DNA of 64,000 bases from JAJYQH01 sp036261615 (GCA_036261615.1 DATAKK010000055.1:1-64000), one strand, 5' to 3'; positions 8,743-17,278 are shown, numbered from the stretch's first letter. A program made the numbers and translations. The notes: generated from the sequence alone by a model not told the origin.

Positions 8743-9702
8743 TCACGCTGCGACTGTGCGGAATCCGGTGTTGCCCATCGACGAGTCGGGGGTGTTCGAG
8801 GTGCGCGCGGCGTTGCGGTAGCGGTTGCAGTACGAGTCGTGGCACAGATACGAGCCACCGCGCATCACCCGCAGCGGTCCCGCCGTGGCGCCCCGGGGAT
8901 CGCTGACCAGCCCGAGGCGGGCATCACGCGCGTAGGTGGAGGGCGAGAAGACGTCCTCGCACCACTCCCAGACGTTGCCGACCGTCTGCCACAGCCCGTA
9001 GCCGTTGGGGCGGAAGCTGCGCACGGGCGCGGTGGTGAGGAACCCGTCGTCACAGGTGTTGTGCGTCGGGAAGCTGCCCTGCCAGATGTTGGCCTGCCAG
9101 CTTCCGTCCCGGGCCATGAGGTCGTCGCCCCAGGGGTAGCGGGCGCCCGGCACCCCGCCGCGGGAGGCGAACTCCCACTCCGCCTCGGTGGGGAGCCGGC
9201 GTCCCGCCCAGGCGCAGTACGCCTGCGCGTCGTCCCACGAGACGTGGACGACGGGATGGTCGCCGAGACCCGAGATCCCCGAGTGACTGCCGCCGGGGTG
9301 GCGCCAGTCCGCGCCCCGCACTCCGCGCCACCAGGGCGCCTCGGGCGGCTGTCCGAGGATGTCGGTCTCGTCGGCGGCGACCGCGAGGTGGAACACCGCC
9401 GAGAACCCCAGGCGCTCGGCATCGGTGACATATCCGCTCGCTTCGACGAAGGCCTCGAAGTCGGCGTTGGTCACCGGGGTGGCGTCGATGGTGAAGGGGG
9501 ACAGTTGCACGGGGTGGACCGGTGTCTCCCCGTCGGCCGGATGACCGTCGCGGCGCGCGTCCCCCATGGTGAAGATCCCGCCGGTCAGGTGGATCTGCTC
9601 GACCGAGTGGCGTCCGGGATCGACACCGGCGGCGGGAGCCGGCGCCGGCCGGGGCATCCCCTCCGCCGGTCGGAAGCGGGGGGCGCAGCAGCCGCCGGTC
9701 AT
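8743..9702 (-). CDS. formylglycine-generating enzyme (FGE, SUMF1-like)
   Basis: Copper- and oxygen-dependent sulfatase-activating enzyme of 319 aa. It has the typical FGE core: GGIFTMGD, TNADFEAFVEASGYVTDAE, the W-W-R-G/WRHPGG segment, GDHPVVHVSWDDAQAYCAWAGRRLPTEAEWEFASRGG, and the active-site pair C287/C292 in GGSYLCHDSYCNRYRNAAR. No signal peptide, so it acts in the cytosol as in other actinobacteria. ATG at 9702 overlaps the upstream sulfatase stop as ATGA, tying its translation to its client. It is the last gene of the ROK-sulfatase operon. Confidence 0.95.
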   Translation of the reverse strand: MTGGCCAPRFRPAEGMPRPAPAPAAGVDPGRHSVEQIHLTGGIFTMGDARRDGHPADGETPVHPVQLSPFTIDATPVTNADFEAFVEASGYVTDAERLGFSAVFHLAVAADETDILGQPPEAPWWRGVRGADWRHPGGSHSGISGLGDHPVVHVSWDDAQAYCAWAGRRLPTEAEWEFASRGGVPGARYPWGDDLMARDGSWQANIWQGSFPTHNTCDDGFLTTAPVRSFRPNGYGLWQTVGNVWEWCEDVFSPSTYARDARLGLVSDPRGATAGPLRVMRGGSYLCHDSYCNRYRNAARTSNTPDSSMGNTGFRTVAA

Positions 9703-11168
9703 CGGGGACGATCCGCGGTCGTCACCCTGTGGTCATCGGGCCCAACCCCTGGGGGCGCCGGCTGACTGGGATGGGGAGTGTCTCGGAGCCTCGCCTGCTC
9801 CCGCCACATCGCCGCCTTCAGTTCCTCTCTCACCGCCGAGTACTCCTTCACGTCGTAGACGTTCTCCAGTTCGGCTGGGTCGACCTCGAGGTCGTACAAC
9901 TCCCACTCCGGCGGGTACGTGAACGGTCCGGTCCCGGGCAGCCCCATGCCGTCGTTGTAGTAGTAGATGAGCTTGTACCGCTCGGTCCGGTACCCGTAGT
10001 GCGCCGGGGCCCTGTGGAACTTGTCGTCGTGCTCCCAGTAGCGGTAATACATGCCCGCTGGGGACTCCTGGACGGGGCCGCCGACCAGGTCACCCCAGAA
10101 GCTGCGTCCCTGCATCCGCTCGTGCGGATCCACCCCTGCCGCCTCGAGGATTGACTGGGCCCAGTCGACGTTCGTGACGATCCCGTCGTGCACCTGCCCT
10201 CCGGCCACGCGGGCCGGATAGCTGAGCACGAACGGCATGCGCAGCGACTCCTCGTACATGAACCGCTTGTCGAACCAGCCGTGGTCGCCGAGGAAGAAGC
10301 CCTGGTCAGAGGCGTACATCAGCAGCGTGTCGTCGAACAGGCCCTGCTGCTCGAGCCAGTCGATGACGCGGCCGACGTTCTCGTCCACCGAATCGACGCA
10401 GTCGAGGTAGTCCTCCATGAACCGCTGGTACTTCCAGATCGCCGTCTCGTCATAGCCCAGCCCCTCGGGCGGGTCGCACTTGAGGTCCTCCTGGGTGAGG
10501 TTCTCGGCCAGCCGCATGGCTGCCCGGCGAGCGGACGCCGAGCGGGTCGCGTAGTCGTCGTCGAAGGTGTCGGGGACGCGAATGGCCGCGTCCCGGGGCC
10601 GGCTGCCGCTCTTGGGCTGCCAGGGCCGGTGCGGTGCCTTGTGGTAGATGAGCACGCACCACGGATCGTCCCCCTCGAGCGACTTCAGCCAGTCGAGGGA
10701 GAGGTCGGTGATGATGTCGGTCGCGTAACCGGCGACCGTCCGCTCCCCCTCGGCGGAGCGGAACAGCGGATCCCAGTACTCGCCCTGGCCCTCGGAACCG
10801 ACGAGGACGTCCCAGTAGTCGAATCCCTCGGGATCGTGGCCCGGCCCCGAGCCCATGTGCCACTTCCCGACGATGGCGGTGCGGTACCCCGCCGCTCTGA
10901 GTTGCGACACGAACGTCGGCTGGCTCGCGTCGATCGGCGTCACCAGGGTGGTCACCCCGTTGACGTGGCTGTACGTGCCCGTAAGGATGCTGGCCCTGCT
11001 CGGGGAGCACAGGGCGTTGGTGACGAAGCAGTTCGTGAACACCACCCCCCTGCGGGCGATCTCGTCGATCCGGGGGGTGGCGTTCACGACGGAGCCATAG
11101 GCCCCCACCGCGTGCGCCGCATGGTCGTCGGTGAGGATCATGACGACATTGGGACGCCGGGCGCTCAT
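9699..11168 (-). CDS. type I sulfatase, Cys-type (alkaline-phosphatase fold)
   Basis: Sulfate-ester hydrolase of 489 aa. The N-terminus has the metal-site TDDH (D14-D15) and the formylglycine signature C54-S-P-S-R58 followed by ASILTGTYSHVNGV. GKWHMG and SDQGFFLGDHGWFDKRF are further sulfatase signatures. No signal peptide, so cytosolic. The start at 11168 overlaps the preceding sulfatase stop (ATGA). Overall sequence resembles the choline-sulfatase/heparan-N-sulfatase-like sector, but the substrate is not determinable. Both maturation enzymes in this window could modify C54. Confidence 0.92.
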   Translation of the reverse strand: MSARRPNVVMILTDDHAAHAVGAYGSVVNATPRIDEIARRGVVFTNCFVTNALCSPSRASILTGTYSHVNGVTTLVTPIDASQPTFVSQLRAAGYRTAIVGKWHMGSGPGHDPEGFDYWDVLVGSEGQGEYWDPLFRSAEGERTVAGYATDIITDLSLDWLKSLEGDDPWCVLIYHKAPHRPWQPKSGSRPRDAAIRVPDTFDDDYATRSASARRAAMRLAENLTQEDLKCDPPEGLGYDETAIWKYQRFMEDYLDCVDSVDENVGRVIDWLEQQGLFDDTLLMYASDQGFFLGDHGWFDKRFMYEESLRMPFVLSYPARVAGGQVHDGIVTNVDWAQSILEAAGVDPHERMQGRSFWGDLVGGPVQESPAGMYYRYWEHDDKFHRAPAHYGYRTERYKLIYYYNDGMGLPGTGPFTYPPEWELYDLEVDPAELENVYDVKEYSAVREELKAAMWREQARLRDTPHPSQPAPPGVGPDDHRVTTADRPR

Positions 11169-12661
11169 GCGACCGGATAACTGTCGGCGTCGAGCCCGCT
11201 CATGCTGGGGTCGTAATCGACCCCGCCGACGTCGTACATCGACGTCATCCAGTGGTAGAAGTTGTCGCCACGGGCCACGAGGGCCGAGTAGAGACGCCGC
11301 ATCATCCGATCCCTGATGGGAGCGAACTCCGGGTGCCGGTACCGGTTGTGCAGTTCGTCCGGATCGGTCTCGAGGTCGTACAGCTCGTTCACCGACTCGG
11401 GGTTGACCACGAGCTTGTACCGCTGATCCCGCAGCATCCGTTGCGGGTACGGGAAGTGGTGCCCGTGGAACTCGCACAGCACGTCCTCGTCCCACGGGAC
11501 CGGCTCGCCGGCCACGAGGGGAAGCAGGTTGCGCGAGTCGACGGCGGGCGCGGGATCCACGTCGGCCAGGGCGAGGATCGTCGCCGTCGCGTCGGTGAGG
11601 GTGACGAAGTTGTCGTTCACCTGACCCGCCGGCATGCCCGGGACCCGGATGATCCCGGCGGTGCGGTAGATGTCCTCGTACATCGCCGGGCCCTTGTCGT
11701 GCAGCCGGTGGGCGCCGGTGAACTCCCCGTGGTCGCTGGAGAAGAAGACCGCTGTCTCATCGGTGAGGCCGAGTTCGTCGAGAGCTGCCAGGACGCGGCC
11801 GAGCTGACGGTCGATGAGGGTCACGTAACCCCAGTAGACCGCCACCAGCTTTCGACTGACCTCGAGCGGGAGGGTGTCGAACGTCCAGTGCTTGCTGTAG
11901 TTCTGCTGCACCGGCGGTTTGCCGAGGAAGGTCTCCTGAACGGACGCCGGTAGCTCGATCTCGTCGGGGTCGTACATGTCGAAGTACTCGTCCGGCAGCA
12001 GGTAGGGCAGGTGCGGGCCGAAGTAGTGCAGGCCCAGGAAGAACGGTCGCCCGTCCGTCCGGCGTCCCTCGGAGTACTCACGGAGCATGTCGATCGCCCG
12101 GTCGGCGAGGTAGTGCTCGAACGTCGCCTCCTCGGGCTGGTGCAGCCGGGCGGCCAGCAGGTTGCCGGGACTGCCGTTGGGGAGCACGCCGCGGATGCGG
12201 TCGCTGATCTCGTACGGCGGGAGCCCGCGCTCCTCGAGGTAGGCCAGGTAGTCGGGGCTGTCGACGGGGTTGTGCCAGCCCGGCAACGACGGCCCCTCGA
12301 ACCCGTAGTCACCGGCCGTCTTGTTGGTGCCGACGTGCCACTTGCCGACCAGCCCCGTGCGGTACCCGGCGTCCTGCAGGGCCCGGGCGAAGGTGAATTG
12401 GTTGTCGTCGAGATCCTCCAGGTACCCGACGTTGCGCTCGTAGTTCGCCAACAGCCGGTGCCGGAACGGCGCGTACCCGGTGAGGAGGCTGGCCCGCGCG
12501 GGCGTGCAGATCGCGGTCGGTGTGTACCACCGGTCGAAGCGCATGCCGCTGGCCGCCAGACCGTCCAGCGCCGGGGTACTGACCCGCGCGTTTCCGTAGC
12601 ACCCGAGGGTGTCCACCCGGTGCTGGTCGGTCAGCAGGAAGAGGATGTTGCGAGGGCTCAA
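11165..12661 (-). CDS. type I sulfatase, Cys-type, with TTG start
   Basis: Second sulfatase, 498 aa, cytosolic. Metal-site TDQHR (about 11-15), formylglycine signature C52-T-P-A-R56 followed by ASLLTGYAPFRHRL, GKWHVG, and FFSSDHGEFTGAHRLHDKG are all present. There is no plausible ATG or GTG near the conserved beginning. The TTG at 12661 starts exactly at LSPRNILFLLTDQHR and overlaps the upstream binding-protein stop as TTGA, with GAGAAGG about 10 nt upstream, so I chose it. The two sulfatases are paralogous but clearly diverged, so they may act in sequence on one substrate (inference). Confidence 0.9.
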   Translation of the reverse strand: MSPRNILFLLTDQHRVDTLGCYGNARVSTPALDGLAASGMRFDRWYTPTAICTPARASLLTGYAPFRHRLLANYERNVGYLEDLDDNQFTFARALQDAGYRTGLVGKWHVGTNKTAGDYGFEGPSLPGWHNPVDSPDYLAYLEERGLPPYEISDRIRGVLPNGSPGNLLAARLHQPEEATFEHYLADRAIDMLREYSEGRRTDGRPFFLGLHYFGPHLPYLLPDEYFDMYDPDEIELPASVQETFLGKPPVQQNYSKHWTFDTLPLEVSRKLVAVYWGYVTLIDRQLGRVLAALDELGLTDETAVFFSSDHGEFTGAHRLHDKGPAMYEDIYRTAGIIRVPGMPAGQVNDNFVTLTDATATILALADVDPAPAVDSRNLLPLVAGEPVPWDEDVLCEFHGHHFPYPQRMLRDQRYKLVVNPESVNELYDLETDPDELHNRYRHPEFAPIRDRMMRRLYSALVARGDNFYHWMTSMYDVGGVDYDPSMSGLDADSYPVA

Positions 12662-13680
12662 TGTCCTGCCTTCTCGTAGAGATCCGCGGTGTAGTAATCC
12701 TTCGCGTTGCCCGGCTGGGTCAGCGTCCCGACGCTCACGAAGTACTTGCCGAACGCGTTGAGCCACTTGTCGATCTTGCCCGACTTGCTGTCGGACTCGA
12801 GCTCTGCGGTGGACACGAGTTGGTCGAAGCTCGCGTCCGTGGTCACCTGGGCCACCGGAACATGCGTCGTCTGCGACACGAGCTGGATCGCCTCGTCACG
12901 GTGCGCCAGCCGGTAGTCGTTCGCCTCCTTGAGCGTCGCAACGACCGCCTCGACCATGCCGGGGTTGCTGGTGGGCAGGTTGTCCCGGGCGACGAACGCG
13001 GTCATGAAGCTCATGTCGTTGGCGAAGTCGGAGTCCTTCGCCAGTTCGATGATGCCTGGTTGACGGGCCTTGACGGTGGTGAGCTGCGGGTAGCCGAAGC
13101 CGGCCGCGTCGAACTGCCCGGCCGCCAGTGCGGATGTCAGGGTCGAGTAGTCCAGCGGGGTCGCGTTGATGTCCTTCATCGTGAGGCCGGCCTTGGCGAG
13201 GCCGAGGCGCAGGATCATCTCGCCCGAGGTGCCCTTCGGGTAGGCGACCTTCTTGCCCTTGAGGTCAGCGAGGGTCTTGATCCCCCGACCCGGGAGGGCG
13301 ACGATGCGGTCGGCGTTGGTGAAGGTGTCGACCGCGACCACCTTCGCCTTGCCCTCGGCCGGCAGCCACAGGGCTCCGGGGCCGATGTAGCCGAAGTCGA
13401 GGCTGCCGGAGGCCATCGCGGTGATCTGCAGGGGCCCGTTGGTGAAGACCGAGGTCTTGACGTTGAGGCAGTGAGCGGCCCACATGCCCTTCGCCTTCGC
13501 GATGGCGAGCAGGCTGGTGCCGTTGAAATCGCCGATGTAGCCGAAGTTGACGTTCGTCGTCGACTTGCAGGTGGACGCGGCGCCACCAGCGGAGGCCGAT
13601 CCCCCGCCGCAGGCTGCGGCGGAGAGCAGGAATGCTCCAGCGGCGAGGGCGATGCCCAGGCGTTTGCGTACGGACGGCAT
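12658..13680 (-). CDS. ABC transporter substrate-binding lipoprotein (SsuA/NMT1-like)
   Basis: Periplasmic-type binding protein of 340 aa, anchored as a lipoprotein: lipobox ending at C24 (SAAAC). The NMT1/SsuA/TauA fold is indicated by FGYIGDFNGTSLLAIAKAKGMW, SGSLDFGYIGPG, IKTLADLKGKKVAYPKGTSGEMILRLGLAKAGL and QFDAAGFGYPQL. This family binds sulfonates, nitrate or related small molecules. Given the two sulfatases directly downstream and translationally coupled, a small sulfate ester is the likely ligand (inference). ATG 13680 follows AAGGAAGG. Confidence 0.88.
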   Translation of the reverse strand: MPSVRKRLGIALAAGAFLLSAAACGGGSASAGGAASTCKSTTNVNFGYIGDFNGTSLLAIAKAKGMWAAHCLNVKTSVFTNGPLQITAMASGSLDFGYIGPGALWLPAEGKAKVVAVDTFTNADRIVALPGRGIKTLADLKGKKVAYPKGTSGEMILRLGLAKAGLTMKDINATPLDYSTLTSALAAGQFDAAGFGYPQLTTVKARQPGIIELAKDSDFANDMSFMTAFVARDNLPTSNPGMVEAVVATLKEANDYRLAHRDEAIQLVSQTTHVPVAQVTTDASFDQLVSTAELESDSKSGKIDKWLNAFGKYFVSVGTLTQPGNAKDYYTADLYEKAGH

Positions 13681-13754
13681 GACAGTGTCCTTCCTTGAAA
13701 GGGTGTGGTTCGAGCGGGGCTCGAGGGTCGAGTCCCGAGAGAATCGATGGGAAG

Positions 13755-14573
13755 TCAGTGCGAGAGCGTCTCGACCGGGTCGGCGGTTCCGTCGGCGGTG
13801 TCGGTGAGCGCGTTCGGCTGGTGGTAGACCGCGCGCCACACGCGGTTCTTGATCGCCGCGAACTCCGGTGAGAGGCGAGTCTCCTCGGTCCGGCCCGGCG
13901 GTAGGTCGACGTCGATCACCTCGAAGATCCGCCCGGGCCGGGCGGCCATGACGACCACCCGGGAGGCCAGGTAGACGGCCTCCTCGACGTCGTGGGTGAC
14001 GAAGAGAATGGTGCGGCGCTCCTCCTGCCAGGTGCGGAGCAGGCGGTCCTGCAGGTTGACGCGGGTCAGCGCGTCGAGGGCGCCGAACGGCTCGTCCATC
14101 AGCAGCAGCTGAGGGTTGACGGCGTAGGCCCGGGCGAGCGCGGTGCGCTGCTTCATACCTCCGGACAGCGCCTTCGGGAGCTGATCCGCGTGGGTGGTGA
14201 GGCCCACCAGGTCGATGAAGTGCTGAGCGCGCTGCCGGCGCTCCTCGGCGGGAAGCCCGGAGACGCGCAGACCGAACTCCACGTTCTTCCGCACCGTCAA
14301 CCAGGGGAAGAGGGCGTACTGCTGGAAGATGACCCCCCGCTCCGGGCTCGGCCCGTCGACCGGCCTGCCATCGACCAGCACCGATCCCGCGGTCGGCGTC
14401 TCGAGGCCCGCGACGATGTTCATGAGCGTCGACTTGCCGCATCCGGACGGCCCGACGAGAGTCACGAACTCGCCGTCGGCGATGTCGAGGTCGACCCCTC
14501 GGAGGGCGGTGAACTCGCCCCGGCCCAGGGGAAAGATCTTGGTCAGGCCGCGGACGGCGATCTTGGGGGTCAT
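13755..14573 (-). CDS. ABC transporter ATP-binding protein (SsuB/TauB-like)
   Basis: Cytoplasmic ATPase of 272 aa energising the importer. Walker A GPSGCGKST (41-49), Q-loop FQQYALFPWLTV, signature LSGGMKQRTALARA, Walker B LLLMDEPFGALD and H-loop THDVEEAVYLA are intact. ATG at 14573 is chosen because it overlaps the permease stop as ATGA, the pattern of this operon; an in-frame ATG at 14588 would add five residues. A 74-nt gap separates it from the binding-protein gene, the widest in the operon. Confidence 0.93.
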   Translation of the reverse strand: MTPKIAVRGLTKIFPLGRGEFTALRGVDLDIADGEFVTLVGPSGCGKSTLMNIVAGLETPTAGSVLVDGRPVDGPSPERGVIFQQYALFPWLTVRKNVEFGLRVSGLPAEERRQRAQHFIDLVGLTTHADQLPKALSGGMKQRTALARAYAVNPQLLLMDEPFGALDALTRVNLQDRLLRTWQEERRTILFVTHDVEEAVYLASRVVVMAARPGRIFEVIDVDLPPGRTEETRLSPEFAAIKNRVWRAVYHQPNALTDTADGTADPVETLSH

Positions 14574-15430
14574 CGGCGTTCCTGCCATGAGGTCACTTTC
14601 CGTTCGACGGCCATGAGCAGGCGATCCATGATGAGACCGAGCAGGCCGATGAAGATGATGGAGACGAAGATGGTCGGCAGGTCGAAGTAGAGCTGGGCCT
14701 GCTGCATCCGGAAGCCGAGTCCCTGCTGGGCGGCGAGCAGTTCCGAGGCGACGAGGGTCGCCCAGGAGGAACCGAGACCCACGCGCATTCCCACGAAGAT
14801 GAACGGTGACGAGGCGGGCACGACGACCCGCAGGAAGATCGTGCCGTCCTTGGCGCCCAAGACTCTGGCGGCGTTCACGAGCGTCCCGTCCACGCTCACC
14901 ACGCCCTGGAAGGTCGCGACGATCGCGGCGAGGAAGGAGGCGAGGAAGATCACGAAGACGCGGGCGGTCTCGCCGGTGCCGAGCACCACGATCGACAGCG
15001 GGAGGATCGCGAGCGGCGGGATCATGCGCACGAACTGCACCCAGGGGTGAAGCAGGCCGCGGACGACGCCGTACCACCCCATGAGGAAGCCGACCGGGAT
15101 GGCGAGCAGGGTCCCGAGCAGGAAGCCCACGAGCACACGGGCGAGGCTGGCGCCGATGTCGCCGGCCAGGGTCCCGTCCGCCGCCAGCGTGATCGCCTTG
15201 CTCACGACCGCCGGAGGGCTGGGGATGATCGTCACGCTCGACAGCAGCCAGAAGAGGCCGATGCCGGCGACGATGGCGATGGCTGTGAGTGCCCAGGAGG
15301 GCATGCGCACGGTGCGTCGGGACGAGAGGGAACCGCGGCTCTTCCCGGTCGTCCGAGGGGCGTCGGCGGGGGCCGGCGGGGGCGCTCCCCCCTCCCCCAC
15401 GGTCAGTTCTTCGCCGGCGAGCGTGGTCAT
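14570..15430 (-). CDS. ABC transporter permease (SsuC/TauC-like)
   Basis: Inner-membrane permease of 286 aa with about six membrane helices after a hydrophilic N-terminus. The cytoplasmic EAA loop is seen as NAARVLGAKDGTIFLRVVVPASSPFIFVGMRVGLGSSW. It forms the channel with the ATPase and lipoprotein downstream. ATG 15430 has AGGAG 8 nt upstream. An ATG at 15454 overlaps the ROK stop as ATGA but lacks an evident ribosome-binding site, and the resulting short extension may only bring ribosomes into position. Confidence 0.92.
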   Translation of the reverse strand: MTTLAGEELTVGEGGAPPPAPADAPRTTGKSRGSLSSRRTVRMPSWALTAIAIVAGIGLFWLLSSVTIIPSPPAVVSKAITLAADGTLAGDIGASLARVLVGFLLGTLLAIPVGFLMGWYGVVRGLLHPWVQFVRMIPPLAILPLSIVVLGTGETARVFVIFLASFLAAIVATFQGVVSVDGTLVNAARVLGAKDGTIFLRVVVPASSPFIFVGMRVGLGSSWATLVASELLAAQQGLGFRMQQAQLYFDLPTIFVSIIFIGLLGLIMDRLLMAVERKVTSWQERR

Positions 15431-15450
15431 CGGTGGTTCTCCTTGTCGGG

Positions 15451-16638
15451 TCATGCCTGAAGACGTTCGAGGTCGGTGTAGTCCGGGACGGAGGTGAGGC
15501 CCGGGTAGCCGTGCAGCAGTGGGGACTGGTGGAACGCGGCGGCGATGGCGCCCAGCGCGCCCGCTTCGTCCCGCAGCGTGGAGGGCCGCAGGGTGCAGCC
15601 CCCACCCATCGGCAGCGTCTCCCGCTCGAAGGCGCCGCTCGCGGCGTCCACGAAACCGGGGAACCGAAGCGCGTCACCCGCGATGACGACGTCGCGGGGG
15701 TCGATGACGAACGCCGCTGCGGCGAGCGCCCGCCCCGTGGCCTCGCCGGCGGCCCGGACAACCTCCGCCGCATCGACGCTCGGATCGGCGAGCCGGGCTC
15801 GGATCGCGGGGACCGACGCGACCGTCTCGAGACAGCCGTTCTTCCCGCACCAGCAGAGAGGCCCGTCGGGATCGACAGTGACGTGGCCGATCTCGCCGGC
15901 GGCCGCCGAGGCGCCGGACACGAGACGACCACCGACGACGAGGCCGCCGCCGACGCCGTCGGACAGCCGGATGTACAGCAGGCTGTCGACCTCCGGCGTC
16001 TGCCCCCAGACGGCCTCCCCGAGCGCGGCCAGCCGGGTGTTGTTGTCGAGGGTGAGTGGGGCCGAATAGTTGTCCGCGAACCGGGCGCGGACGAGGTCCA
16101 AGAGTTCGTCGCGACCCCGGGCGAGCCAGAGGGGCGACGTGCGGCCCAGGCCCCCGAAGGTCGTGCTCAGCGGTCCGGGGACGCCGATCCCGATGCCCTC
16201 CAGCGCGAGGAGCCCGACGCCCGCCGCGCGGGTCAGGTCGGTGAGCAGTTCCAGGGTCGCCGAGACGCGTTCGCCCCAGGGAGTGTCCACCGAGTAGGCG
16301 CGCTCCCCCGAGACGATCACCTCGTTCGACGCGTTCACCACCGCCACGTGCACCCGGCGGTGACCGAAGTCGACCCCGAGGAACTGGCCGGACGCCGGGT
16401 CGAGCGCGAGCTGTGTCGCGGGCCGGCCCCGGCCGCGGCGTTCGACCAGCGGCTCGCGCTCGACAATGGCACCGCGGCGCAGGAGCGCCGCCGTGATGTC
16501 GGACAGCGTCGTGCGGGAGAGTCCGACCCGCCTCTCCAGTTCCAACCGGGTGAGCGGACCGCTCTCGCGCAGGGTGGCGAGAATGCGCTCTTCATGCGTG
16601 CGTCGGATGAGGTACGGCACGTCGTTGGGCTTGTGCAC
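15451..16638 (-). CDS. ROK-family transcriptional repressor
   Basis: Regulator of 395 aa (NagC/XylR type) with an N-terminal winged helix (about 15-65: RILATLRESGPLTRLELERRVGLSRTTLSDITAALL) and a sugar-kinase-like ROK domain. The ROK zinc site appears as CWCGKNGCLE, preceded by GGGLVVGGRLVSGASAAAGEIGHV. The effector is therefore probably a sugar. It is first in the sulfatase operon, so likely autoregulatory. Start is GTG at 16638, about 9 nt after a -10, giving a near-leaderless mRNA. The shared promoter dyads at 16660-16692 and 8548-8580 are its probable operators. Confidence 0.9.
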   Translation of the reverse strand: MHKPNDVPYLIRRTHEERILATLRESGPLTRLELERRVGLSRTTLSDITAALLRRGAIVEREPLVERRGRGRPATQLALDPASGQFLGVDFGHRRVHVAVVNASNEVIVSGERAYSVDTPWGERVSATLELLTDLTRAAGVGLLALEGIGIGVPGPLSTTFGGLGRTSPLWLARGRDELLDLVRARFADNYSAPLTLDNNTRLAALGEAVWGQTPEVDSLLYIRLSDGVGGGLVVGGRLVSGASAAAGEIGHVTVDPDGPLCWCGKNGCLETVASVPAIRARLADPSVDAAEVVRAAGEATGRALAAAAFVIDPRDVVIAGDALRFPGFVDAASGAFERETLPMGGGCTLRPSTLRDEAGALGAIAAAFHQSPLLHGYPGLTSVPDYTDLERLQA

Positions 16639-16647
16639 GCCGGAGAG

Positions 16648-16675
16648 CTTATGAACGGCCGATTTTTTCCGTCAA
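16648..16675 (-). promoter_or_regulatory. Promoter of the ROK-sulfatase operon
   Basis: Minus-strand TTGACG (16670-16675), 16-nt spacer, CATAAG (16648-16653). The GTG start of the ROK gene lies 9 nt past the -10, so the transcript is nearly leaderless. Confidence 0.6.
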
Positions 16676-16692
16676 CGACCCGGCGTAAATGA
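16660..16692 (-). promoter_or_regulatory. Putative ROK-repressor operator
   Basis: Degenerate dyad TCATTT...AAAAAATC over the -35 box. It shares the GTTGACRGAAAAAAT core, and the same 31-nt spacing from that core to the TCATTT half-site, with 8548-8580. The other copy is the more symmetrical of the two. Confidence 0.55.
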
Positions 16693-16957
16693 TTTTTCGG
16701 AATCCTCCGGACCCCTCCACCACGAGTCCAGCAGGGGCTGCGACGGGACCGGCCCCGGGGACGGCGGGGCCAGGGGGCATGCCGCGGGTGGGCCCGGGCG
16801 GCGCGCCCTCGCCGCCCGCACCTGGAGCCGGCCCCCCAGGCTGCGGCGGGTGTGGCGGTCCATCTGGTGGGATGGACCAATCCCCCGCGGGTATCGCTCC
16901 CCGTACTGTGGTGCGACATCGAGCCGGCATGGCTCATCCACCGCAGAGGAATCCGTC

Positions 16958-17059
16958 ATGATGCAGGTCTCCGTGTCGCTCAACGCGACCCTGGCCCTGT
17001 CCGCGGCGAGCATCGGGCTCTCCGCGATGATGCGTCATTCCTCGTGTTGTCTCCGCTGA
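16958..17059 (+). CDS. Cys-Cys leader peptide (candidate cysteine attenuator)
   Basis: A 33-codon ORF starting at tandem ATG codons (16958, 16961) after a GAGGA Shine-Dalgarno and ending RHSSCCLR-stop. It lies 219 nt upstream of the DUF4242 gene at the head of an organosulfur-type operon. Two hairpins follow the stop (17088-17103, 17107-17121). In actinobacteria, short Cys-rich leader ORFs in front of sulfur genes sense cysteine through ribosome stalling or termination (established for mycobacteria). That this ORF does so is inference, but position and adjacent Cys codons fit well. Confidence 0.65.
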   Translation: MMQVSVSLNATLALSAASIGLSAMMRHSSCCLR

Positions 17060-17087
17060 GTTCTGCTCGGCGGCGCCCGCCATCCGC

Positions 17088-17121
17088 GCGTCAGGTCTGA
17101 CGCTCCGATCCGTCGCGGATC
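17088..17121 (+). promoter_or_regulatory. Leader hairpins downstream of the Cys-Cys ORF
   Basis: Hairpin 1: GCGTCA (17088-17093) with TGACGC (17098-17103), loop GGTC. Hairpin 2: GATCCG (17107-17112) with CGGATC (17116-17121), loop TCG. They start 29 nt after the leader stop and could be the switching structures of an attenuator. The remaining leader to 17278 is C-rich with no ORF I can support. Confidence 0.45.
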
Positions 17122-17278
17122 ACCGGCGGCGCTCCCCAGTGCGGCGTTCCACCTCGTGAATCCGGCCATCGGCCGACGACACCGCACGCCCGGGCGACCT
17201 CGCCCTCCCCCGTGACGCCGGCGCCCTGCCGCCGTCCCACGGCACCCCGCCACACCCATCTCCTCGAAGGGACCCACC

